Positions 19,181-27,916 of a stretch of 64,000 bases of DNA are shown piece after piece. Numbering within the stretch: the stretch's first letter is position 1; the number at the start of each line of letters is the position of its first letter. The notes beneath the pieces are model-generated. The model was not told where the DNA came from. It saw nothing but the letters and a program-made list of their open reading frames with translations, and did no database searches. The position numbers and the translations under genes were made by a program. Source of the stretch: Thermasporomyces sp036564245 (lineage in GTDB: Bacteria; Actinomycetota; Actinomycetes; Propionibacteriales; Actinopolymorphaceae); assembly GCA_036564245.1 (NCBI GenBank), contig DATCKU010000040.1, positions 75,925 through 139,924 of the forward strand, given 5' to 3'.

Positions 19181-20271
19181 GTCCGGTACGTAAAGGCCAG
19201 CGGTTCCGCGTCCGCGGAGTCGTCCTCCCCGAAGGGACGCATCGTGATCTCTATGTCGTCGATGGGCGGGTAACCTTCGCGCCGGTCTCCGACGCCGACA
19301 CGGTCGCCAGCGGGTTCATCGTTCCCGGGTTGGTCGACGCCCACTGCCACGTGGGACTGGACGCGGCCGGTGCTGTGCCGCCGGAGGTGCAGGAGGAGCA
19401 GGCGATCGCCGACCGGAACGCCGGCACGCTGCTCATCCGGGACGCCGGAAGCGCCGCGGACACCCGTTGGATCGACAAGCGCGACGACCTGCCGCGGATC
19501 GTTCGTGCAGGACGACACATCGCGCGGAGGAAGCGGTACATCAGGAACTACGGGGTCGAGATCGAGCCGCACGAGCTCGTCGACGCCGTGGCCGAGCAGG
19601 CACGACGCGGCGACGGCTGGGTCAAGATCGTCGCGGACTGGATCGACCGTGAGGTCGGCGATCTCAGGCCGTGCTGGCCGCGTGAGGCGCTCGAGCCTGC
19701 GATCGCCAAGGCGCACGAGCTGGGCGCCCGCGTGACGGCGCACGTCTTCGGCGAGGACGCACCGGCCGACCTGATCGCGGCCGGCATCGACTGCATCGAG
19801 CACGGCACCGGCCTCTCGGCCGACCTCATCGCGACCATGGCGGAGCGTGGAGTCGCGCTGGTGCCCACGCGGCGGCAGATCGACAACTTCCCGTCGTACG
19901 CCGACCAGGGTCAGGCGAAGTTTCCGACGTACGCCGCTCACATGCGCGCGCTCTACAGCCGTGCCGACACCACCCTTCGGGCCGCCGCCGAGGCCGGCGT
20001 ACCGATCTATGCGGGCACCGACGCCGGTGGGTTCCTCCCGCACGGGTTGATCGCCACGGAGATCCGGCTGTTGCACGAACGTGTGGGTTTGTCGACGTTC
20101 GATGCGCTCGGAGCTGGTTCGTGGCGGGCACGGGAGTGGCTCGGCGTGCCGTCCGGGCTGTCGGAGGGCGCGCCCGCCGACTTCGTGGTGTACGAGAGCA
20201 ATCCGCTCGACGACCTGCGGGTCCTCGACGCCCCGGCGCGAATCGTCCTGCGCGGCGCTGTGGTGGCCTAG
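19177..20271 (+). CDS. Metal-dependent amidohydrolase
   Basis: A 364-residue amidohydrolase-superfamily enzyme (imidazolonepropionase/dihydroorotase-like TIM barrel). Metal ligands can be read: VDAHCHVG at the first strand, TAHVFG, CIEHGTG and the late aspartate in GTDAGG; the C-terminal beta-sandwich ends LRGAVVA. The reaction is likely hydrolysis of a C-N bond in a ring or amide, substrate unknown. A TTG start at 19177 overlaps the ffh stop (TTGA), indicating coupling to ffh, an association that says little about function. Confidence 0.85.
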   Translation: MSPVRKGQRFRVRGVVLPEGTHRDLYVVDGRVTFAPVSDADTVASGFIVPGLVDAHCHVGLDAAGAVPPEVQEEQAIADRNAGTLLIRDAGSAADTRWIDKRDDLPRIVRAGRHIARRKRYIRNYGVEIEPHELVDAVAEQARRGDGWVKIVADWIDREVGDLRPCWPREALEPAIAKAHELGARVTAHVFGEDAPADLIAAGIDCIEHGTGLSADLIATMAERGVALVPTRRQIDNFPSYADQGQAKFPTYAAHMRALYSRADTTLRAAAEAGVPIYAGTDAGGFLPHGLIATEIRLLHERVGLSTFDALGAGSWRAREWLGVPSGLSEGAPADFVVYESNPLDDLRVLDAPARIVLRGAVVA

Positions 20272-20701
20272 CGAGCGGTTGGCCTCCCCTCCACGCCCAA
20301 AAAGGGGATCTTGCGCACCTCGAAGGCCTGTGGGGAGGAGCTGCGACCCGCAAGACGGCCGTTCATCTGCGTCCGGCCCCCCAGACCGAGCCCTCGAAGC
20401 CCAGCGGACCGAGCGAGCGGGCCTCAGTCTGCTCGTGCCAACCGGAATGCCGTGGTGCTGTCCAAGGGGATGGCCGGACTGATCGGACGTAGGGCGTTGC
20501 CGCCCGATCGGAACGCCTCTCGCGTCCGGGTATCCCCTCCGGCGTTCGCGTAGCTGGGGGATCTGGCACAATGGACCGCCGAATCCGATGTCCGCGAGCC
20601 CCTCTCCTCGCGGGCAACGTGGTCCGTCGGACTGGTGCGACCGTCTCCCCACGCGGTGCTGCGCCGGTCCCCATCGTCTTCGATTGGGAGAAACCACACC
20701 C
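20272..20701 (+). other. rpsP upstream region
   Basis: 430 bases without a gene. CTGGCACAATGGACC around 20563-20577 resembles an actinobacterial -10 region (CACAAT) and could start the rpsP transcript, leaving a ~130-base leader. The -35 is not clear. Short C/G-rich inverted repeats follow the amidohydrolase stop. No tRNA is present despite a T-arm-like string near 20525. Confidence 0.3.
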
Positions 20702-21271
20702 GTGGCCGTCAAGATCAGGCTCAAGCGCATGGGCAAGATCCGTGTGCCCCAATACCGCATCGTCGTGGCCGACGCGCGCACGAAGCGCGACGGCAAAACG
20801 ATCGAGCAGGTCGGGAAGTACCACCCGAAGGAGAACCCGAGCTACATCGAGGTCAACTCGGAGCGGGTGCAGTACTGGCTGTCCGTGGGGGCTCAGCCGA
20901 CCGAACCAGTGCTCGCCATTCTCAAGCGCACCGGCGACTGGCAGAAGTTCAAGGGCCTTCCCCCGCCTGCCAAGCCGCTCCAAACGGCCCCACCGAAGCC
21001 GAGCAAGCGCGAGCTGTTCGAAAAGGCGCTGCGCGAGGCCCACTCCGAGCCGGAGGCCGAGGCCGTGACCCAGAAGCGGGGCGGTCGCGGCAAGTCGAAG
21101 AGCAGCGAGGGTCCCACCGGCAAGGTCGAGGCGAGCCGAGGGAGCGAGAAGGCCGCCAAGAAGTCCGGCAAGGACACGACCGATGCGGAGGCTCCGGCAA
21201 GCGAGCCGGCTCCGGCGTCGGAGGCCGACACGGCCGCCGACGCCAACGACGCGGCATCCAGCGAGGGCTGA
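20702..21271 (+). CDS. rpsP: Ribosomal protein bS16
   Basis: A 189-residue small-subunit protein; the first ~85 residues are the conserved S16 domain (VAVKIRLKRMGKIRVPQYRI, then VGKYHPKENPS and WLSVGAQPTEPVLAILKRTG). The remaining ~100 residues are a Lys/Ala/Glu-rich low-complexity tail, longer than in most actinomycetes. GTG start with GGGAG eleven bases before it. First gene of the rpsP-khpA-rimM-trmD unit, whose products serve ribosome assembly and tRNA modification. Confidence 0.96.
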   Translation: MAVKIRLKRMGKIRVPQYRIVVADARTKRDGKTIEQVGKYHPKENPSYIEVNSERVQYWLSVGAQPTEPVLAILKRTGDWQKFKGLPPPAKPLQTAPPKPSKRELFEKALREAHSEPEAEAVTQKRGGRGKSKSSEGPTGKVEASRGSEKAAKKSGKDTTDAEAPASEPAPASEADTAADANDAASSEG

Positions 21272-21274
21272 TCA

Positions 21275-21523
21275 GTGCTTGCCGAAGCGCTCGAGCACCT
21301 GGTGCGCGGCATCGTCACCCATCCGGATGACGTCCGGGTCACCGTGCGGGAGCTACGGCGAGGTCGTACCTACGAGGTGCGGGTCCACCCGGACGACTTC
21401 GGTCGGGTGATCGGACGCCGCGGTCGCACGGCCTCCGCCATCCGCACCGTCATCGGTGCGCTCGACAGGGGCCGTAGCCCGCGGATCGACTTCATCGAGA
21501 CCCGCGAGCGGGCGGTTCGGTAG
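21275..21523 (+). CDS. khpA: KH-domain RNA-binding protein KhpA
   Basis: An 82-residue single KH domain with the GxxG loop in GRVIGRRGRTASAIRTV. Small RNA chaperones of this type pair with KhpB in Gram-positive bacteria and influence cell elongation and mRNA fate. GTG start three bases after the rpsP stop, within the ribosomal operon. Confidence 0.93.
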   Translation: MLAEALEHLVRGIVTHPDDVRVTVRELRRGRTYEVRVHPDDFGRVIGRRGRTASAIRTVIGALDRGRSPRIDFIETRERAVR

Positions 21524-21533
21524 GCCGTACGCC

Positions 21534-22034
21534 ATGCAGGTCGTGGTCGGACGGATCGGCCGGCCGCACGGCGTCCGAGGCGAGGTCGTCGTCGACGTTC
21601 GTACCGACGAACCCGACAAGCGGTTCGCACCCGGTGCCGTCCTGTCCACAGAGGCAGGCCCGCTCGAGGTCGAGTCGGCGCGCTGGCACGGGTCCCGGAT
21701 GCTCGTGAGGTTCCGTGGGTACGCGGACCGCACCGCCGTGGAGGAGCTGCGCGGCGCCCTGTTGCGGGCCGACGTGCCGGAGGACGAGCGGCCGCCCGAT
21801 CCCGACGAGTTCTACGACCACCAGTTGGTCGGTCTGCGCGCGCGTACCGTCGACGGCCGGGACGTCGGCGAGGTCACCGAGGTAGTGCACCTGCCGATGC
21901 AGGAGTTGCTCGTCGTGCGTGCAGATGCCGGTCGGGAGATCTTCGTGCCATTCGTACGAAGCATCGTGCCCGACGTCGACCTGGACGCTGGTGTGATCGT
22001 GCTCGATCCGCCCGAAGGCCTGCTGGAACCGTGA
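21534..22034 (+). CDS. rimM: Ribosome maturation factor RimM
   Basis: A 166-residue assembly factor for the 30S head that acts with ribosomal protein S19. The N-terminal beta-barrel opens VVVGRIGRPHGVRGEVVV, and the C-terminal PRC-barrel includes EFYDHQLVGL and IFVPFVRSIVPDVDL. The ATG at 21534 is the family start. Its stop overlaps the trmD start (TGATG). Confidence 0.96.
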   Translation: MQVVVGRIGRPHGVRGEVVVDVRTDEPDKRFAPGAVLSTEAGPLEVESARWHGSRMLVRFRGYADRTAVEELRGALLRADVPEDERPPDPDEFYDHQLVGLRARTVDGRDVGEVTEVVHLPMQELLVVRADAGREIFVPFVRSIVPDVDLDAGVIVLDPPEGLLEP

Positions 22035-22819
22035 TGCGTGTCGACGTCGTCTCGATCTTCCCGGAGTACTTCGCCCCCTTGCAGCTGTCGCTCGTCGGCA
22101 AGGCTGTGTCGAGCGGCATCGTCGACCTACGCGTACACGATCTTCGGGACTGGACCCATGATCGTCATCGGACGGTCGACGACACCCCGGCGGGGGGCGG
22201 ACCGGGCATGGTGATGCGACCGGAACCGTGGGGGGAGGCGCTCGACTCGATCGCACCCCCAGGAGGCCCACAGCCCTGGCTCCTCGTGCCGACGCCCGGT
22301 GGTACTCCGTTCACCCAGGACTGGGCGGCTCAGCTCGCCCGTGAGGAATGGCTGCTCTTCGCCTGTGGACGGTACGAAGGCATCGACCAACGGGTCCTCG
22401 AGTACGCTGCGCAACGGATGCCTGTGTCGGAGGTGTCGATCGGCGACTACGTGCTCGCGGGGGGTGAGGTCGCCGTCCTGGTGATCGTCGAAGCCGTGGT
22501 ACGGCTGCTTCCGGGAGTCCTGGGGAACCCCGAGTCCTTGGTGGAGGAGTCGTACGGCAGCGGCGCCTGTGCCGGTCTCGTGGAGTACCCGGTCTACACG
22601 AAGCCAGCGACCTGGCGTGGTCTTGACGTCCCGCACGTGCTCCTGTCTGGTCACCACGGCAGGATCGCGCGTTGGCGGCGAGAGGAGGCGCTGCGCCGCA
22701 CGCTGCGGAACCGCCCTGACCTGCTGGAGCGGCTGTTCGCAGCAGGTGGCTTGGACGAACGGGACCTCGAGGTCTTGACCAGCGAAGGGTGGCAGCCCGG
22801 CGGGACCCGGCCGACGTGA
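22034..22819 (+). CDS. trmD: tRNA (guanine37-N1)-methyltransferase TrmD
   Basis: A 261-residue SPOUT methyltransferase that methylates G37 of tRNAs using S-adenosylmethionine, preventing +1 frameshifting. The trefoil-knot region is clear: LFACGRYEGIDQRV, SIGDYVLAGGEVAVLVI and LVEESYGSG. The C-terminal part binds tRNA (VLLSGHHGRIARWR). ATG at 22034 overlaps the rimM stop; a GTG at 22031 would add one residue. Last gene of the operon; rplS, which follows trmD in many genomes, is displaced here by about 2.8 kb. Confidence 0.97.
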   Translation: MRVDVVSIFPEYFAPLQLSLVGKAVSSGIVDLRVHDLRDWTHDRHRTVDDTPAGGGPGMVMRPEPWGEALDSIAPPGGPQPWLLVPTPGGTPFTQDWAAQLAREEWLLFACGRYEGIDQRVLEYAAQRMPVSEVSIGDYVLAGGEVAVLVIVEAVVRLLPGVLGNPESLVEESYGSGACAGLVEYPVYTKPATWRGLDVPHVLLSGHHGRIARWRREEALRRTLRNRPDLLERLFAAGGLDERDLEVLTSEGWQPGGTRPT

Positions 22820-22864
22820 TCGTGCTCGAGGCATCGCCAGCGAGTCCAGGCGACTGGGGTCGCC

Positions 22865-22879
22865 GCCTGCATGGCAGGC
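22865..22879. terminator. Short hairpin between trmD and the convergent sortase gene
   Basis: GCCTGC ATG GCAGGC is a perfect 6-bp stem with a 3-nt loop, located 46 bases after the trmD stop and about 120 bases from the end of the opposing sortase gene. A role in ending both transcripts is inferred. Confidence 0.35.
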
Positions 22880-22996
22880 CTCGGGCGTACTGGCAGCTGG
22901 CACGGTAGACAGGACGTCACGTCGGCCGGCTCCCGCCTGGACTTTCACCGTGGTCGGCGCCCGACTCGGCCAACGCCGCAACGCGCGACTCGTCGG

Positions 22997-23860
22997 TCAG
23001 CGGCGGGCTGAGGCAAGGGTGGCGAACACGATGACGTTGTCCCGGTAGGAGTTCTCCTTGCTCCAAGGGCCACCGCACGTCACAAGCCGCAGTCCAGGCA
23101 CGTTGGACGGGCCGTAGACGAGCTGGGTTGGGAACCGCGTCTTCCGGTATGCCTTCACGCCGTCGACGACGAACTTCGCCACTGACCCGTTCTTGCGCGT
23201 GACGTAGATGACGTCTCCGGGTCGCAGCTCGCCGAGCCGGAAGAACACCGCGGGTCCCAGCTTCTTCGAGTCGACGTGACCGACGATGACGGAGTTGCCC
23301 ACCTCGCCAGGGGTCGGCCCGAGTCGGTACCAGCCGGCAAGGTACGCCTTGTCGTCCGGCGGCACCTGCAGTGTGCGATCCCGCTTCAGCCCGAGTTTCA
23401 TGATGCGTGCGTTCACGTCGATCTTCGGGATGCGGATTCGCACGGGGGTGGACCGGCCCAGTCCGATCCGCTTGGGCTGGGGGGTCGGGGTGGGAGATGT
23501 CGTCGGGGTCGGCTTCGTGCGCTGATCCGTTGTCAGCGTGCCTTGGTCCGCTGTCGGTGTGCCCTGACCCGCCGTCGGTGTGTCCTGACCCGCTGTCGGC
23601 GCGCCTTCTGGTGTCGAGGGCGGAGTAGTCGGGGCAGGGGTGACGGTGGGATCCCACGTGCCGGACACGATCGGCAGGTTGGTCGGTGCCGCCGCCGGAT
23701 CTGGCTGTGGCGGCTGCGGTGGTCCGGCGACGAAGGCGAGAACCAGGAGTACGGTTCCTGTGATTGCGGAGAGGACGACGAGGGCGAGGCCGGCGGCCCG
23801 CCGCGGCTTACCGCGGGAACCGCCGGCTCGTCCAGTCGCCTGGTCAGGCGCTCGTTTCAT
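22997..23860 (-). CDS. Class F-like sortase
   Basis: A 287-residue membrane-anchored transpeptidase. A single N-terminal helix (residues ~23-45) is followed by a Pro/Thr-rich stalk that includes four imperfect 7-residue repeats (TAGQDTP, TAGQGTP, TADQGTL, TTDQRTK). The catalytic domain from about residue 135 has the triad His195 (GHVDS), Cys262 (TCGG) and Arg273 (SYRDN). Such enzymes cut a C-terminal sorting signal and attach the protein to the cell wall. It sits 21 bases downstream of a secreted protein with a C-terminal anchor, the likely substrate. Assignment to class F rather than E rests on domain compactness and context. Confidence 0.88.
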   Translation of the reverse strand: MKRAPDQATGRAGGSRGKPRRAAGLALVVLSAITGTVLLVLAFVAGPPQPPQPDPAAAPTNLPIVSGTWDPTVTPAPTTPPSTPEGAPTAGQDTPTAGQGTPTADQGTLTTDQRTKPTPTTSPTPTPQPKRIGLGRSTPVRIRIPKIDVNARIMKLGLKRDRTLQVPPDDKAYLAGWYRLGPTPGEVGNSVIVGHVDSKKLGPAVFFRLGELRPGDVIYVTRKNGSVAKFVVDGVKAYRKTRFPTQLVYGPSNVPGLRLVTCGGPWSKENSYRDNVIVFATLASARR

Positions 23861-23881
23861 GTGTCCAACGACCCGTCGGTC

Positions 23882-24517
23882 CTACGACTCGTTGGTCCGA
23901 CGACGCAGCAGAACCGTGCCGCCGAGGGCTGCCGCCGCCAGGGCGCCAGCGCCACCAGCCGCAAGGGCAGTGTTCGGTCCGGTCGCACCGCCGGTGCCGC
24001 CCTCGACCCAACCTGCGGGAGCCTCGGCCCCGCTGTATCCGAACTCAAGTTCGATCTCTCCGTTGATCGGAACGACGAAGTTGTCCTTGACCACCTGGTC
24101 ACCGCAGCTCTGCAGGATGAACGTCGCCCTGTTGTGGGAGTTCTCCTCCTCGCCGCTGTAGCCCGAGCTCACCGGCTTGATCGGCTTGATCGGGACGATC
24201 TTGCCGTCCACAGAGCCGTTCTCCAGGGCGGCCCGGAGCTGCTTGCTCCAGTCGGCCGCGTCGCCGCCGCCGAAGCCGTCGGTCTCCGCGGGCTCCTCAA
24301 CGCCGTCCTTGACCTGAGGACCGTGGCCATCCCGCTTCTTGTGGTCCTTCTTGTCCTTCTTGTCGGCGCAGATGAGGACGGCCTTCGTCTCCTTGTGCCC
24401 ATCGACGGGCTTGGGCTTGGGAACCCCGGCCGCTGAGGCGATTCCGGGCGTTACGAGGAGCACGGCCGCGCTGGTTGCCGCGATGCCGGCGACCTTACCG
24501 AGAAGTTTGCTGGCCAT
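23882..24517 (-). CDS. Secreted protein with C-terminal cell-wall sorting-like signal (probable sortase substrate)
   Basis: A 211-residue protein with a signal peptide ending ASA-AG at about residue 30 and a charged region rich in Lys/Asp/His (ICADKKDKKDHKKRDGHG). A globular part holds an Ile-Lys-Pro repeat and one late cysteine (LQSCGDQ). The C-terminus is EGGTGGATGPNT, a hydrophobic helix, then RRRTNES. This resembles a sorting signal, but no LPxTG or LAxTG motif is present; Gly-rich PxGxVxxGxGG-type signals are seen with actinobacterial sortases. AAAGGAGA precedes the ATG. Function unknown; the first gene of a two-gene unit with the sortase. Confidence 0.75.
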   Translation of the reverse strand: MASKLLGKVAGIAATSAAVLLVTPGIASAAGVPKPKPVDGHKETKAVLICADKKDKKDHKKRDGHGPQVKDGVEEPAETDGFGGGDAADWSKQLRAALENGSVDGKIVPIKPIKPVSSGYSGEEENSHNRATFILQSCGDQVVKDNFVVPINGEIELEFGYSGAEAPAGWVEGGTGGATGPNTALAAGGAGALAAAALGGTVLLRRRTNES

Positions 24518-24792
24518 AAGTTTTCTGTCTCCTTTCAGCTGATTCTCAGCTCGCTGCCGTAAAAGCTCCCGCGGTCCGAGCGAATGTAAACGAGGTTCCG
24601 AACCAGGCCGAAGAGTTTTAATTCGTAGTTCAGCGTCACAGCTGGATTAACGCGTCTTCATGAGGCTCTGAGAATGAAAAACACATGAATTCCGAAATTC
24701 CCGCTCTGTACACGAAGCGAGCCTCGGGTGGCTTGACCGAATGACGCTGGACGGCCAGGAAGCGACCAGAACGGTGGAAATCGTGAAGCTCG

Positions 24793-25295
24793 TCAAGGCG
24801 CGTAGGGCACGCGTGGCCGGCTGGGATGCCGGGCGATCTCCGACGCAAGGGAGGCAAAAGAATTGATGTCGACGTGGTGGACGGTCATGCGGTCATGCAA
24901 TTGCACCATCAAAGTTGGATGCTGTGCGAACGCTCCGGCGTCCTCGCAATCCGCGAATTGCTGAATGTGGTTGCCTGATTGTGTACTGGTGGTCCCAGAA
25001 ATCTGGTTAGCGCCTCGTACAAGCCGTGAAAAATGGACATCGAGCAAAATGCGGTCCTCGACGTAAAGAAATTCCTCGACGATGTCCGTCGAGAGCCCGA
25101 CTTGTCGCATTCCCACCATTTGCCGGCTCGCCTTACTGGCTCGCTCAGGCCGGGCAACTGGTTCAGGTCGGTACGTGCGTCCACGAGCGACCGACACGGA
25201 TCGCCGCCATGTGTCGAGACCAGGAGCACACCGTCGACGGCCACGTGCCCTCCACCGGTGTAGGGGACATGGGAGCCCATAGTGATCAACATTGA
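24793..25295 (-). pseudogene. Frameshifted gene of unknown family in an AT-richer region
   Basis: One minus frame from the ATG at 25295 reads HVPYTGGGHVAVDGVLLVST and DARTDLNQLPGLSEP. Near 25140 coding character moves to another frame, which gives STDIVEEFLYVEDRILLDV and later VHHVDINSFASLASEIARHP, ending at 24793. Together they make a ~165-residue protein I do not recognise. Codons such as TTT, CTT, TTG and TCT are common, unlike the neighbours, which suggests foreign origin. The remaining bases 24518-24792 are AT-rich and should hold the promoter of the secreted-protein gene; 25296-25599 belongs to the rplS upstream region. Confidence 0.35.
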
Positions 25296-25495
25296 TCATG
25301 GCGCCTTGGTGGCCAGCCCTCCCGCCGCTTCCCTGGCGCACGCGTCGGCATCCATGATCGTGCACAGGCCACGTCCGCGTGGTGACTGTGGGGTGAGGTC
25401 GGCGGCATTTTCGGGCATGTGCGAGACTTGAGCGCTGGTGCTGTGAGCGTCTGGAGGACCGCTGCTCGGGTTCGTCTCGGACGCCCTCGCCAGCC

Positions 25496-25521
25496 GACAC
25501 CTCTGCCACAGGGGAGGTGTC
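25496..25521 (+). promoter_or_regulatory. Hairpin in the rplS leader region
   Basis: GACACCTC (25496-25503) and GAGGTGTC (25514-25521) form a perfect 8-bp stem with a 10-nt loop, 78 bases before the rplS start. It could be an attenuator, a protein-binding leader element or a terminator of an upstream transcript. No U-tract follows. Confidence 0.4.
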
Positions 25522-25599
25522 AGTGGGAACCTCGCTCGTTCCCGCCATGATGACGTGTCCATTGCCGATGGGTGACCTGTGGCACCACGAGGAGACATC

Positions 25600-25959
25600 A
25601 TGAGTTCGCTCGACGCGATCGCCGCCGCATCCATGCGTTCGGACCACCCTGACTTCGGTCCAGGCGACACGCTCAGGGTGCATGTGAAGGTGATTGAGGG
25701 GAACCGCTCCCGGATCCAGGTCTTCCAAGGGGTGTGCATCAGGCGCAGCGGTGCCGGCGTCAGCGAGACCTTCACGGTACGCAAGATCAGCTTCGGTGTC
25801 GGTGTGGAGCGGACGTTCCCCGTCCACACCCCGATCATCGACAAGATCGAAGTCGTTACCCGAGGTGACGTACGTCGCGCGAAGCTCTACTACCTCCGGA
25901 AGCGGCGGGGTAAGGCCGCCAAGATCAAGGAGAAGCGGGAGCCCGCGACCAGTCGCTGA
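25600..25959 (+). CDS. rplS: Ribosomal protein bL19
   Basis: A 119-residue large-subunit protein at the subunit interface. Conserved parts are DFGPGDTLRVHVKVIEGNRS, RIQVFQGVCI, TFTVRKISFGVGVERTFP and the basic end RRAKLYYLRKRRGKAAKIKE. The ATG at 25600 follows GAGGAG at six bases. It heads its own unit here, since the usual neighbour trmD is separated by the sortase block; lepB follows. Confidence 0.97.
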   Translation: MSSLDAIAAASMRSDHPDFGPGDTLRVHVKVIEGNRSRIQVFQGVCIRRSGAGVSETFTVRKISFGVGVERTFPVHTPIIDKIEVVTRGDVRRAKLYYLRKRRGKAAKIKEKREPATSR

Positions 25960-26009
25960 TCGTCGCCGCTAGCTACTGGCCGCTAGCAGACCGTGGGAGG
26001 GCGTGGACG

Positions 26010-26864
26010 GTGCGGTCCATCGACGAATCCGACCGACGTACGAGCGACGAGACCGAGGCCACCGCTGGTCGGAACGGCAAGCGTCGCCAAGCCAAGGAAC
26101 GCTCGTTCTGGCGCGAGCTTCCGATCCTGATCCTGCTTGCGCTCGGTCTGGCCCTTCTGATCAAGACGTTCTTGATCCAGGCCTTCTACATCCCGTCGGA
26201 GTCGATGGAGCGCACCCTGGTTCCCGGTGACCGGGTGCTCGTCAACAAGCTCGCCTACCGGATCGGCGACATCCAGCGCGGGGACGTCATCGTCTTCAAC
26301 GGCACAGGGTCGTGGGAGAGCGAAGTCGTGGTCCCGGAGCCGAGCAACCCGGTGGAGGCCGGGCTTCGCAAGCTGGGAGAGCTCTTCGGATTCGCCACGG
26401 CCGGCGAGAAGGACTTCATCAAGCGAGTGATCGGTCTGCCGGGTGATCGCGTGATGTGCTGCGACGCCAAGGACCGCATCGTGATCAACGGCAAGCCGCT
26501 CGATGAGTCGAGCTATCTCTATCCCGGGAACAAGCCCTCGGAGATGCGGTTCGACATCAAGGTGCCGCCCGGTCGGGTCTGGGTGATGGGAGATCATCGG
26601 TTGGCGTCGTCCGACTCCCGCGAGCACCTGGGAGACCCGGGGGGCGGCACCATCCGCACCGACCATGTGTTGGGACGTGCGTTCGTGATCGTCTGGCCCG
26701 TTGACCGGGTCACGCTCCTGAATCGGCCCGCCGCCTATGCCGAGGCGGGGTTGGCGAGTGGTGCGGTGACTGGAGCCGCGCCGGCCGTGGCGGCGGTTGC
26801 CGTGGTCGCGCCGCTGGCGGCGTGGCGGTGGCGACGCTCGCGGGGCGTTTCACGACGCGGCTGA
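26010..26864 (+). CDS. lepB: Signal peptidase I
   Basis: A 284-residue membrane protease that removes signal peptides. After a hydrophilic N-terminus, a membrane helix (residues ~38-56) leads to the catalytic serine at about 66 in YIPSESM, box C in VLVNKLAYR, and the catalytic lysine at about 139 in KRVIGLPGD; VMGDHRLASSDSR is the late conserved box. A second hydrophobic stretch near the C-terminus (residues ~250-270) is followed by basic residues, as in other actinobacterial SipX-type enzymes. GTG start with GGGAGG upstream. Confidence 0.96.
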   Translation: MRSIDESDRRTSDETEATAGRNGKRRQAKERSFWRELPILILLALGLALLIKTFLIQAFYIPSESMERTLVPGDRVLVNKLAYRIGDIQRGDVIVFNGTGSWESEVVVPEPSNPVEAGLRKLGELFGFATAGEKDFIKRVIGLPGDRVMCCDAKDRIVINGKPLDESSYLYPGNKPSEMRFDIKVPPGRVWVMGDHRLASSDSREHLGDPGGGTIRTDHVLGRAFVIVWPVDRVTLLNRPAAYAEAGLASGAVTGAAPAVAAVAVVAPLAAWRWRRSRGVSRRG

Positions 26865-27133
26865 TCGTCGAACTTTCTGCTGTGCGGCATGCAGCCGCGG
26901 TGCCCCCAGGACTTCCGGCCGGGATGGCCACGCAACAATGTGGAAGACGGCGGGATGTCGCTGCGGGCGACGGCGCTCGTGGCTCGAGCTGGCTGCCGTC
27001 CTTGCGGACAATCCGGACGATGGGTGCGAAATGGCGTGGGCCTGCCCGTAAGGATGTGCGCTCAACAGGCGCCACTCGGTATGTCGGCGCACGGTCCTAC
27101 GCTCTCGATCCGATCAACTCAGGAGGTCGATCG

Positions 27134-27916
27134 ATGCCCCTTCCCCGCCGCGTGGTAGTTCGCAAGGACTCCGGCCTGTACGCCTACGAGCGAGCACTCG
27201 TACGCGCCGGGATGGCACCCGTGGCCGGCGTCGACGAGGCTGGGCGGGGCGCCTGTGCAGGTCCATTGGTGGCGGCGGCCGTGATCCTTCCCGAGGGCAA
27301 GCGTGGCGAGATCCCTGGTCTAGCGGACTCGAAGCTGCTCACCGAGGCTGCCCGCGAGCGCTGCTACGCGGAGATCACTCGACGGGCCTTAGCCTGGTCG
27401 GTTGTGGTGGTACCCGCGGCCGAATGTGATCGACTCGGGATGCATCGGGTCAACGTCGAGGCGTTGCGGCGGGCGTTGTTCCGATTGGAGACGCCGCCTG
27501 CCTACGTCCTCACCGATGGGTTTCCCGTCGACGGTCTCGGGGCCCCCGGCTTGGCCGTGTGGAAGGGAGATCGGGTGGCCGCCTGCATCGCCGCCGCGTC
27601 GATTCTGGCCAAGGTGGCCCGTGATCGCCTGATGCGTGAGCTGCATGAGGTCTATCCGCAGTACGACTTCGCCTCACACAAGGGATACTGCACCTCTGAT
27701 CACCAAATGGCATTGGAGCGTCACGGACCGTGCCCGGAGCACCGGATGCGCTGGGTGAACGTCATCCGAGCGGCGGCCGCTGCCGGACGGTCACCGGCCG
27801 AGGCGGTCGCCAAGGAGATGGGCGAGAATGGCTCGGTGCGACCGGCGTCAGATGGGAGAGACCTTGTGGGTGCGGCCTCAGGGCGCCTGGATCGGGGAGG
27901 GGATCGCCCGGAATGA
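27134..27916 (+). CDS. rnhB: Ribonuclease HII
   Basis: A 260-residue enzyme that removes ribonucleotides from DNA:RNA hybrids. The active-site opening VAGVDEAGRGACAGPLVAAA gives the first Asp-Glu pair; the other acidic residues lie in LADSKLL-type, YVLTDGFPVDG and AAASILAKVARDR. The last ~40 residues (after AEAVAKEMG) are poorly conserved. The ATG at 27134 follows a perfect AGGAGG; the frame is open further upstream but without conserved sequence. The stop overlaps the DUF2469 start (ATGA). The 270 bases before the gene hold no recognised feature. Confidence 0.96.
   Translation: MPLPRRVVVRKDSGLYAYERALVRAGMAPVAGVDEAGRGACAGPLVAAAVILPEGKRGEIPGLADSKLLTEAARERCYAEITRRALAWSVVVVPAAECDRLGMHRVNVEALRRALFRLETPPAYVLTDGFPVDGLGAPGLAVWKGDRVAACIAAASILAKVARDRLMRELHEVYPQYDFASHKGYCTSDHQMALERHGPCPEHRMRWVNVIRAAAAAGRSPAEAVAKEMGENGSVRPASDGRDLVGAASGRLDRGGDRPE

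Noticed and set aside
20500..20560. tRNA-like T-arm string upstream of rpsP
   Set aside because: No acceptor, D-arm or anticodon stem could be paired with it.
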